The notes below the pieces were generated by a model that worked only from the letters and a program-made list of their open reading frames with translations, did not search any database and was not told the DNA's origin. From assembly GCA_029210865.1 (NCBI GenBank), contig JARGGE010000125.1, forward strand, positions 1 through 7,660: a DNA stretch of 7,660 nt. Direction: 5' to 3'. This DNA comes from Trueperaceae bacterium. GTDB taxonomy: Bacteria; Deinococcota; Deinococci; Deinococcales; Trueperaceae. Each line of letters opens with the position of its first letter. Position 1 is the stretch's first letter. Below, one piece after another: positions 1 through 5,206 of the stretch. The position numbers and the translations under genes are program-made.

Positions 1-245
1 GCACGATCGTCGGCAAGTACGTGCCGGTGTTCCTGGCGGTCTCGCTGTTCGTCGCCGCGAACCTCCAGCACAGCCCCGCGAACATGGGCTACTTCGCCCT
101 CGCCAACGCCCTCGGCGTGGGCCCGGGGTGGGGCGCCGCGATCGGCTGGAACATCGTCCCCGCAGGCTTGGGCAACATGCTGGGCGGCTTCGCGCTGGTC
201 GCGTGGCCGTTCTGGTACGTCAGCCGCGCGGCCAAGGCAGAGTGA
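1..245 (+). CDS. Formate/nitrite transporter (FNT) family channel, C-terminal part only
   Basis: The reading frame is open from the window edge (first full codon at base 3) and ends at TGA 243-245, giving the last 80 residues. FNT proteins are pentameric inner-membrane channels for small monovalent anions such as formate, nitrite or hydrosulfide. The fragment shows the two signature blocks of the second half of the fold. One is a QHSPANMGYF segment at the end of a hydrophobic stretch, corresponding to the EHxxANM motif with the central pore histidine. The other is IVPAGLGNMLGG, corresponding to the P-x-x-x-GN-x-x-GG loop and helix. A final hydrophobic helix ends in a short charged tail (SRAAKAE). 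The glutamate normally before the pore histidine is glutamine here. Substrate cannot be assigned from this end alone. The gene converges on the Crp/Fnr-type gene, with 39 bases between the stop codons. Confidence 0.88.
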   Translation, partial: TIVGKYVPVFLAVSLFVAANLQHSPANMGYFALANALGVGPGWGAAIGWNIVPAGLGNMLGGFALVAWPFWYVSRAAKAE

Positions 246-284
246 CGGCCCCAGCCGTCCGGCAAGGCCGTCGCCAGCCCGGCC

Positions 285-971
285 TCACCCCTCGTCGACG
301 AAGGCCGCGAGGCCGGCGATCCGCAACCGGTAGCGCCCGCGGGTGCCCTGCATCAAGCCCATCTCGCGGAACTCGCCCAGCGCGGTCGTGACCGACACGC
401 GGGTGGCGGACACCATCGAGGCGATCTCCTCGTGGCGCAGCCGCGTCCGCAGGCGCACCCAGCCGTCGCCGTCCGGGGCGCCGAAGCGCTCCGCCTGCGC
501 CAACAGCACGTTCGCGACGCGCACCCGGATGGGGTCGTAGGCCTGACCGAGCTGGTCGCGGCATTCGAAGAGATGGGTGGCCAGGACGCCCGCGAAGGTC
601 ACCGCGAAGGACGGCAGGCGCTGCGCGAGCTGCGCGAACTGGTCGCGGCTCATGGGGCAGGTCGCCGTCTCCTCGAGGGCGATCGCGTCGACCCGGTACG
701 CCTGCTGGTCGAGCACGAAGGCCTCGCCGAACAGGTCGTCGGGCCCGCAGACGGCCAGGATCCGTTCCTGGCCCCGCGGCGTGCCGACCGTGAGCTTCAC
801 CTGCCCCTTGGTCACCACGTGGAGCTGCTCGGCCGGGTCGCCGATCCGGAAGATCGCGTCGCCGGGCTGGTAGCGGACCTCGGGGCACACCGTCATGAAG
901 GTCCCCAGGTCGCGGGCCCCCATGCGCTGCGTGAGCCCGGACCGCGGGACGTGCCAGGGGTGCACGGTCAT
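285..971 (-). CDS. Crp/Fnr-family transcriptional regulator with an NtcA-like recognition helix
   Basis: This 228-residue protein has the standard Crp/Fnr length and order. A cyclic-nucleotide-binding-type beta roll spans about residues 24-120, with the turns YQPGDAIFRIGDP (34-46) and GPDDLFGE (76-83). A dimerisation helix spans about 121-160, and a winged helix-turn-helix about 172-215. The recognition segment is SATRVSVTTALGEF (188-201). Aligned to CRP, the base-contacting R-E-x-x-x-R becomes R191-V192-x-x-x-T196, so CRP or FNR box specificity is unlikely. The pattern is closer to the STRVTVTR helix of NtcA. The cAMP-contact Arg-Ser pair of CRP appears as R93-V94, so cAMP binding is doubtful. 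Four cysteines (29, 75, 105, 137) do not match the Fnr iron-sulfur pattern. The ATG at 971 is supported by a strong ribosome binding site. It lies 127 bases downstream of the hydrolase gene, so it may have its own promoter. Effector and targets are unknown; the adjacent FNT channel gene is an obvious candidate. Confidence 0.9.
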   Translation of the reverse strand: MTVHPWHVPRSGLTQRMGARDLGTFMTVCPEVRYQPGDAIFRIGDPAEQLHVVTKGQVKLTVGTPRGQERILAVCGPDDLFGEAFVLDQQAYRVDAIALEETATCPMSRDQFAQLAQRLPSFAVTFAGVLATHLFECRDQLGQAYDPIRVRVANVLLAQAERFGAPDGDGWVRLRTRLRHEEIASMVSATRVSVTTALGEFREMGLMQGTRGRYRLRIAGLAAFVDEG

Positions 972-977
972 GCGCTG

Positions 978-985
978 CCTCCTTC
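978..985 (-). promoter_or_regulatory. Ribosome binding site of the Crp/Fnr-type gene
   Basis: On the - strand this reads GAAGGAGG, a near-perfect anti-16S sequence, six bases before the ATG at 971. It fixes the start of the regulator. It is the strongest such site in the window, together with that of the epimerase gene. Confidence 0.8.
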
Positions 986-995
986 GTCTTCGTCG

Positions 996-1012
996 GGCGC
1001 CGCTCCGGCGCC
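996..1012 (-). repeat. Perfect 7-bp inverted repeat upstream of the regulator's ribosome binding site
   Basis: GGCGCCG and CGGCGCC are separated by the three bases CTC on the + strand. The repeat ends ten bases upstream of the GAAGGAGG site of the Crp/Fnr-type gene. In RNA it could form a GC-only hairpin in the 5' leader; in DNA it could be an operator, for example for autoregulation. In sequence this G+C-rich, GC-only inverted repeats arise by chance, so function is uncertain. Confidence 0.3.
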
Positions 1013-1020
1013 GTCGCGCG

Positions 1021-1026
1021 AGCCTA
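1021..1026 (-). promoter_or_regulatory. Possible -10 box for the Crp/Fnr-type gene
   Basis: On the - strand this reads TAGGCT, matching TANNNT, in the 127-base gap before the regulator. It would give a leader of roughly 40-45 bases containing the inverted repeat at 996-1012. No convincing -35 hexamer lies at the usual distance (CCGACG at 17 bases is a weak match), so this is only a candidate. Confidence 0.2.
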
Positions 1027-1098
1027 AGGACGTGCCGCCGGGGCGTCGGTCGGGTGCTTGACCACGTCCGTAGGCCGCGGCCGTCGCCAGCCGCAGGG

Positions 1099-1884
1099 TC
1101 ACGTGCGGCCGTCGAGGACGTAGCGCGACGCCCACGCCGCCACCAGTCGGCCGACGTACGCGGCGTCGCGCGGGTCGCTCAGGAGGTGGTCGGCGCCGTC
1201 GAGCGCCACGAAGCTCTTCGGATGCCGCGCCGCCTCGAAGAGCCGACGCGCCTCGTCGATGCCCACCGTGCGGTCGCTCGGCGCGTGCAGGATCAGCAAC
1301 GGACGGCCGAGGTCGGCCACGGCGGCGGGTAGGCGCGCGGCGCGCAGGTCGTCGACCAGCTCGCGGCGCACCGTGAAGGGGCGCCCGCCGATGGCCACCT
1401 GCGCGCGGCCGTCGCGTTCGAGGGCCTCGAGGCCGCCTTCGAGCAGGTGGACGACGTGGGCCGGCGCCGACGGCGCGCCCACCGTGGCCACGGCGCGCGC
1501 GTCCGGACAGACCAGCGCGGCGGCGAGCACGGCCGCGCCCCCGAGCGAGTGCCCGACGAAGACCTGCGGCCCGGGGACCTCCTCGCGAAGGCAGCGCGCG
1601 CCGGCCACCAGGTCGGCGACGTTCGTCGAGAAGGTCGTCGCCTCGAAGGCCCCCTCGCTCGCCCCGAGCCCGGTGAAGTCGAGGCGCAGGACGGCGAACC
1701 CCTCGGCCGCGAGCGCGTGGGCGACGCTGCGCAAGGCCTTGAGGTCCTTGGAGCAGGTGAAGCAGTGGGCGAGGAGCGCGCTCGCGCGCGGCGCCCCGTC
1801 GGCGGGCACGTCGAGCCGCGCGGCGAGCCGTTCGCCGCGGCCGTTGTCGACCGTGATGGCGCGGCTCGCGATGGCCTCAGCCAC
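1099..1884 (-). CDS. Alpha/beta hydrolase of the hydrolase-OsmC type, without the OsmC domain
   Basis: This 261-residue cytosolic serine hydrolase has a complete catalytic triad by position: nucleophile S113 in GHSLGG (111-116), acid D204 in HAPSDRTVG, and H233 in DGADHLLS. The HCFTCSKD block (40-47), FTGLGASEG (70-78), AVATVGAPSAPAHV (131-144) and HPKSFVALDGADHLLS (221-236) are hallmarks of a group that in many bacteria is the N-terminal half of a roughly 400-residue hydrolase-OsmC fusion. Here the protein stops after SRYVLDGRT, exactly where the hydrolase half ends, and no OsmC-like frame follows in the 127 bases before the next gene. The start is GTG 1884, with a weak GAGG six bases upstream. 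A 22-codon frame overlaps the start by eight bases. Substrate is unknown; the partner domain suggests a link to peroxide or thiol stress in relatives. Confidence 0.87.
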   Translation of the reverse strand: MAEAIASRAITVDNGRGERLAARLDVPADGAPRASALLAHCFTCSKDLKALRSVAHALAAEGFAVLRLDFTGLGASEGAFEATTFSTNVADLVAGARCLREEVPGPQVFVGHSLGGAAVLAAALVCPDARAVATVGAPSAPAHVVHLLEGGLEALERDGRAQVAIGGRPFTVRRELVDDLRAARLPAAVADLGRPLLILHAPSDRTVGIDEARRLFEAARHPKSFVALDGADHLLSDPRDAAYVGRLVAAWASRYVLDGRT

Positions 1885-1945
1885 GGCGGGCCTCGGCGTC
1901 GGGCCGCGCCGCGAGCGAGCGGGCGGCGAGCGCGTCAGGGCTCAT
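1877..1945 (-). CDS. Possible 22-codon leader reading frame overlapping the hydrolase start
   Basis: An ATG at 1945 opens a 22-codon frame (MSPDALAARS, then mostly Ala, Arg, Asp and Glu) that stops at TGA 1879-1877, overlapping the hydrolase GTG at 1884. This could couple translation of the two frames. The ATG has no ribosome binding site but lies six bases after a TAAAGT box, as in leaderless transcripts. The peptide is low in complexity and resembles nothing I recognise. It may be chance, or the remnant of a longer hydrolase N-terminus after a frame change. Confidence 0.2.
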   Translation of the reverse strand: MSPDALAARSLAARPDAEARRG

Positions 1946-1951
1946 GCCCCG

Positions 1952-1957
1952 ACTTTA
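1952..1957 (-). promoter_or_regulatory. Candidate -10 box upstream of the hydrolase
   Basis: The - strand reads TAAAGT, a TANNNT match in otherwise GC-dominated sequence. It ends six bases before the ATG at 1945 and about 67 bases before the hydrolase GTG. No good -35 hexamer is visible. The surrounding 188-base gap (1885-2072) between the toxin and hydrolase genes holds no other recognisable gene. Confidence 0.3.
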
Positions 1958-2072
1958 GCGCGGAACCGGGCGCCGGCGTCGTCGAGCGCTTGTCGAGAAC
2001 GGGCAGGGCGAGACCGGCACGCACGCTTCACCACGGGGTTCGTCGACGATGGCCAGGGCGTCCCGCACGGCG

Positions 2073-2465
2073 TCAGACCCGCACGACTTCGACCATCGGC
2101 GCGTCGGCGACGTCGTCATCCTGCGTGACCACGGGCACGCCGAGCGCGATCGCGGTCGCCGCGATCCACGCGTCGTTCACCTTCATTGAACGCCCGAGGT
2201 CGCGGAGCGCGACGCGCAGCACGGCCCAGGCGTCGGCGACCGCCGCGTCGATCGGGACGAGGTCGAGGCCGAGCACGTACTCAAGGGTGGCGAGGCGGCG
2301 AGCGCGCGTCACCAGGTCGCGCGCAGCGAGGACCCCGGCGCGGAGCTCTGCGAGCGTCACCACCGAGACCGCCAGCTGCTCCGGCATGGCGGTCTCCGCG
2401 ACCGGTCGCCCGGTCTCGAGGGCGATGAAGAGCGACGTATCGGCGAGACCCCGGGGCGCGGCCAC
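2073..2465 (-). CDS. vapC: PIN-domain ribonuclease toxin, VapC family
   Basis: This 130-residue protein has the length and fold signature of VapC toxins, which cleave RNA (typically tRNA or rRNA) using metal ions bound by acidic residues. The expected acids are in order: D9 in LADTSLFIA, E40 in TLAELRAG, D98 in VNDAWIAATA, and the D116-D118 cluster in VVTQDDD. The active site therefore looks intact. The start is GTG 2465, five bases after the antitoxin stop codon, with no strong ribosome binding site of its own. Translation is therefore probably coupled to the antitoxin, as is usual for the pair. In the cell it should be held inactive by the preceding antitoxin. Family assignment is secure; the RNA target cannot be read from the sequence. 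Confidence 0.92.
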   Translation of the reverse strand: MAAPRGLADTSLFIALETGRPVAETAMPEQLAVSVVTLAELRAGVLAARDLVTRARRLATLEYVLGLDLVPIDAAVADAWAVLRVALRDLGRSMKVNDAWIAATAIALGVPVVTQDDDVADAPMVEVVRV

Positions 2466-2470
2466 CGCGT

Positions 2471-2725
2471 TCAGAGGGGACCGAGGTCGTCGGTGGTATC
2501 GGGCGCGAGTTCGTCGAGGTCGGCGCGGAGGCCCGCGTCGGCCTGGACCCGTCGCAGATCGGCGAGGAACGCGCCTCGCGGCACCCAGCGGGGCTTGCGC
2601 GAGACCTGCGTCACGCGCGCGACCTCACGGCCGTCGACGGTGATGAAGACGTCCTCGCCGGCCTCGACGCGCTCCAAGACCTGCCGGGTTCGGTTGCGCA
2701 GTTCCCGGGACGCGACGGTGCTCAT
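2471..2725 (-). CDS. vapB: Antitoxin of the Phd/YefM fold, VapB partner of the PIN toxin
   Basis: This 84-residue protein starts MSTVASRELRNRT and continues through LERVEAGEDVFITVDG and REVARV (about 18-38), the classic Phd/YefM DNA-binding fold. The acidic tail PDTTDDLGPL resembles toxin-binding tails of VapB antitoxins that pair with PIN toxins. The family binds and neutralises its toxin and represses its own promoter, usually as a toxin-antitoxin complex. I chose ATG 2725 over the in-frame GTG 2743 because similarity begins there and because a TACGCT promoter-like box occupies the intervening codons. It lies 45 bases downstream of the ALDH stop, so it could be co-transcribed with it as well as having its own promoter. 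Confidence 0.9.
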   Translation of the reverse strand: MSTVASRELRNRTRQVLERVEAGEDVFITVDGREVARVTQVSRKPRWVPRGAFLADLRRVQADAGLRADLDELAPDTTDDLGPL

Positions 2726-2731
2726 GCTCCA

Positions 2732-2737
2732 AGCGTA
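2732..2737 (-). promoter_or_regulatory. Candidate -10 box of vapBC (leaderless geometry)
   Basis: The - strand reads TACGCT, a TANNNT match, ending exactly six bases before the vapB ATG. There is no properly spaced ribosome binding site (GGAG sits only one base from the ATG), so transcription starting at or next to the ATG is the simplest reading. The -35 region is not recognisable. Confidence 0.4.
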
Positions 2738-2770
2738 GCGCACGTGCGACGGTCGTCGCCGCCGATCGCA

Positions 2771-5167
2771 TCACGCCCCGTAGGGCACCCACACGCTCTT
2801 GACCTGCACCGCGCGGCGCAGGAAGGCGCGCCCCTCGGCCTGCTGCGGGTCGTACCAGTCGCGCCTGCGGCCGTGGTTCACCCAGGTGGCCTTGAGGTTG
2901 CCGGCGCTGCGGCGCTCGACCTCGGCGCTGCCGGCGGCGCTGCCGACGTACCAGTGCACCGCCACCTCCTCGTGGTCGGCGAGCGTCGCGGCGAGCGCGT
3001 CGCGGTCGCCGGTGATCACGTTCAGCGCCCCGGCGGGCACATCGGAGGCCTCGACCACGTGGACCAGGTCGAGCGCGGCGAGCGGCGACCGCGGCGACGG
3101 CGTCGCGACGACGCGGTTGCCCACCGCCAGCAAGGGCGCCACCAGCGAGACGAAGGCGAGCAGCGGCGCCTCGTCCGGGCAACTGACCGCCGCGACGCCC
3201 CAGGGCTCGTGCATCCCCAGCACCACGCCGCGCACCGGCACGCCCTTGACCGCGCCGTCCCACTTGTCGGCCCAGGCCGCGCAGGTGAAGAGCCGCCGCA
3301 CGGCGGTGTCGACCTCGCGGCGCGCCGCCGCCTCGTCCGCGCCCGTGAGGTCGCGGAGCCGATCGACGAAACGCACGGTGTCGCCATCGAGGTTCTCGGC
3401 CAGGTAGTACAGGACCTGGGCGCGCGCGTGGCCCGACGCCTTGGCCCAACTGGTCGCCTTGCGGGCCGCCTCGACGGCGTCGCGCACGTCCTTGCGGTTG
3501 CCCCAGCCGGCCTCGCCCAGATGGCGGCCGTCCGCGCCGCGCACCGGGTAGCTGGTGCCGCCGTCGGGACGCACCTGCTTGCCGCCCACGTAGAGCTTGG
3601 GGGTGCGGTCGAGGCCACCACCCGTGGACGGCTCGTCGCCCAGCTCGGAGGGACCCGCGGGCGGCGCGAGTTCGGCGTCGGCGTAGGCGGGGAGCGCGCG
3701 CTCGACCCGGTCGACCAGGTACGCCGCCATGCCCTCGCGGCCCCCCTCGCGACCGAAGCCCGACTCCTTGTAGCCGCCGAAGCCGGCGGCCGCGTCGAAG
3801 AGGTTGCTGGCGTTCACCCACACCACGCCGGCCTGCAGCGCCGGCGCCACGTCGAGCGCGGTGGCGACGCTGTCGGTCCAGACGCTCGCGGCCAGGCCGT
3901 ACGGGGTGTGGTTGGCGATCTCCACCGCTTCGTCGGGCGTGCGGAAGGTCATGGCCACCAGCACCGGCCCGAAGATCTCCTCGCGCGCGATCGTCATCGC
4001 CGGCTCGACGTCGGTGAACAGGGTCGGCGGGAAGTAGAGGCCTCCACCGGGCACGTCCCAGGACGGCTGGTGGCAGGTGGCGCCCTCCTCGATGCCGAGC
4101 GCCACCAGGCGCCGGACCCGCTCGAGCTGCACGGGCGCGACCAGGGTGCCCACGTCGATCGCCTTGTCGAGCGGCGGCCCGACCCGCAGCGTCTCCATGC
4201 GCGCACGCAGCTTGCGGACGAAGGCCTCGGCGATCGGCTCGTGCACGAGCAGCCGCGAGCCGGCGCAGCAGACCTGTCCCTGGTTGAACCAGATGGCGTC
4301 GACCACGCCCTCCACGGCGCCGTCGAGGTCGGCGTCGTCGAAGACGATGAAGGGGCTCTTGCCGCCCAGCTCCAGCGTGAGCGCCTTGCCGCTGCCGGCG
4401 GTGCGCTCGCGGATCACGCGCCCCACCTCGGTGGAGCCGGTGAAGGCGATCTTGGCGACGCCGGGGTGCGCGACCAGCACCGCGCCGGTGCGACCGTCGC
4501 CGGTGACGACGTTCAGCACGCCCTTGGGCAGCCCGGCCTGGTGGGCCAGCTCCGCGAAGGCGAGCGCGGTGAGCGGCGTGAACTCGGCGGGCTTGAGGAC
4601 CACCGTGCAGCCGGCCGCGAGCGCGGGGGCGACCTTCCAGGCGAGCATTAGCAGCGGGAAGTTCCACGGGACGATCTGCCCGCACACCCCCACGCCCTCT
4701 TGGTCGGGGAACTCGGTCTCGAGCAGCTGCGCCCAACCGGCGTGGTGGTAGAAGTGCCGCGCCACGAGCGGCACGTCCAGGTCGCGGGTCTCGCGGATCG
4801 GCTTGCCGTTGTCGAGGGTCTCGAGCACGGCGAGCAGGCGCGCGTGCTTCTGCACCTGGCGCGCGAGCGCGTAGAGGTGGCGGGCGCGGCCGGGGCCGCC
4901 CAGCGCCTGCCAGCCGGGCAGCGCAGCGGCCGCCGCGGCGACCGCGCGGTCGACGTCCGCCTCGCTCCCCTGCACCACCGTGGCGAGCGTCGCGCCGGTC
5001 GCGGGGTCGACCGTCTCGAAGGCGTGGCGCCCCGGCTCGGTGAAGGCGCCGTCGATCCAGTGCCCGAAGCGACCGCCGTGGCGGGCCAACCAGGCCTGCG
5101 CCGCGTCGGCCGCCTCCGGCGCCGGGCCGTAGTCGAGCGTTTCGAAGTAGTCCCGCACGCTGCTCAT
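2771..5167 (-). CDS. Two-domain aldehyde dehydrogenase, ALDH16-like
   Basis: This 798-residue protein joins a full aldehyde dehydrogenase unit (about 1-490) to a shorter, degenerate second unit (about 520-798). Domain 1 is complete: PWNF with N169, LKPAE (191-195, the glutamate favouring NAD over NADP), FTGSTEVGR (242-250), general base E266 in LELGG, nucleophile C300 in GQVCCAGSR, and EEIFGPV (396-402). It should oxidise an aldehyde to the acid with NAD. Domain 2 begins at PKLYVGGKQV, has PWGVAAVSCPDEAP where PWNF is expected, and has no catalytic cysteine. It ends in AVQVKSVWVPYGA. This architecture matches ALDH16, whose bacterial members are known to be active and whose second domain is structural. 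A proline- and glycine-rich linker (about 497-520) joins the halves. I prefer ATG 5167 over GTG 5185, because the latter overlaps a TACGAT box. The gene follows the epimerase by 39 bases, suggesting an operon. The substrate is unknown. Confidence 0.92.
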   Translation of the reverse strand: MSSVRDYFETLDYGPAPEAADAAQAWLARHGGRFGHWIDGAFTEPGRHAFETVDPATGATLATVVQGSEADVDRAVAAAAAALPGWQALGGPGRARHLYALARQVQKHARLLAVLETLDNGKPIRETRDLDVPLVARHFYHHAGWAQLLETEFPDQEGVGVCGQIVPWNFPLLMLAWKVAPALAAGCTVVLKPAEFTPLTALAFAELAHQAGLPKGVLNVVTGDGRTGAVLVAHPGVAKIAFTGSTEVGRVIRERTAGSGKALTLELGGKSPFIVFDDADLDGAVEGVVDAIWFNQGQVCCAGSRLLVHEPIAEAFVRKLRARMETLRVGPPLDKAIDVGTLVAPVQLERVRRLVALGIEEGATCHQPSWDVPGGGLYFPPTLFTDVEPAMTIAREEIFGPVLVAMTFRTPDEAVEIANHTPYGLAASVWTDSVATALDVAPALQAGVVWVNASNLFDAAAGFGGYKESGFGREGGREGMAAYLVDRVERALPAYADAELAPPAGPSELGDEPSTGGGLDRTPKLYVGGKQVRPDGGTSYPVRGADGRHLGEAGWGNRKDVRDAVEAARKATSWAKASGHARAQVLYYLAENLDGDTVRFVDRLRDLTGADEAAARREVDTAVRRLFTCAAWADKWDGAVKGVPVRGVVLGMHEPWGVAAVSCPDEAPLLAFVSLVAPLLAVGNRVVATPSPRSPLAALDLVHVVEASDVPAGALNVITGDRDALAATLADHEEVAVHWYVGSAAGSAEVERRSAGNLKATWVNHGRRRDWYDPQQAEGRAFLRRAVQVKSVWVPYGA

Positions 5168-5176
5168 GGTGCGGGC

Positions 5177-5182
5177 ATCGTA
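5177..5182 (-). promoter_or_regulatory. Candidate internal -10 box before the ALDH gene
   Basis: The - strand reads TACGAT, a TANNNT match nine bases before the ATG at 5167, within the 39-base gap after the epimerase gene. There is no clear ribosome binding site between the box and the ATG. It may allow the dehydrogenase to be transcribed separately with little or no leader. No -35 is recognisable. Confidence 0.3.
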
Positions 5183-5206
5183 CACCGCGCCCGTCGGGCG
5201 GCCGCC

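Noticed and set aside
246..284. Terminator between the convergent FNT and Crp/Fnr-type genes.
   Set aside because: GGCCG (266-270) and CGGCC (280-284) can pair, but the stem is only 5 bp, alternative GGCC pairings exist, and there is no T-run on either strand.
285..971. Fnr-type iron-sulfur oxygen sensor.
   Set aside because: Its four cysteines (29, 75, 105, 137) lack the clustered N-terminal spacing of Fnr, and the recognition helix lacks the Fnr contact residues.
1447..2643. Open frame on the + strand across the hydrolase, vapC and vapB.
   Set aside because: It is antisense to three genes with intact catalytic motifs, and its composition is typical of shadow frames.
2726..2743. Upstream GTG start for vapB adding MRYAWS.
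   Set aside because: These codons cover the TACGCT box, have no ribosome binding site before them, and antitoxin similarity begins at the ATG at 2725.
2744..4651. Long open frame (635 codons) on the + strand antisense to the ALDH gene.
   Set aside because: It is the mirror of a highly G/C-biased coding strand. Its product is Arg/His/Gly/Ala-rich with no motif, while the - strand carries a complete ALDH16-like protein.
5168..5185. Upstream GTG start for the ALDH gene adding MYDART.
   Set aside because: The added codons coincide with the TACGAT box, and no ribosome binding site precedes the GTG.
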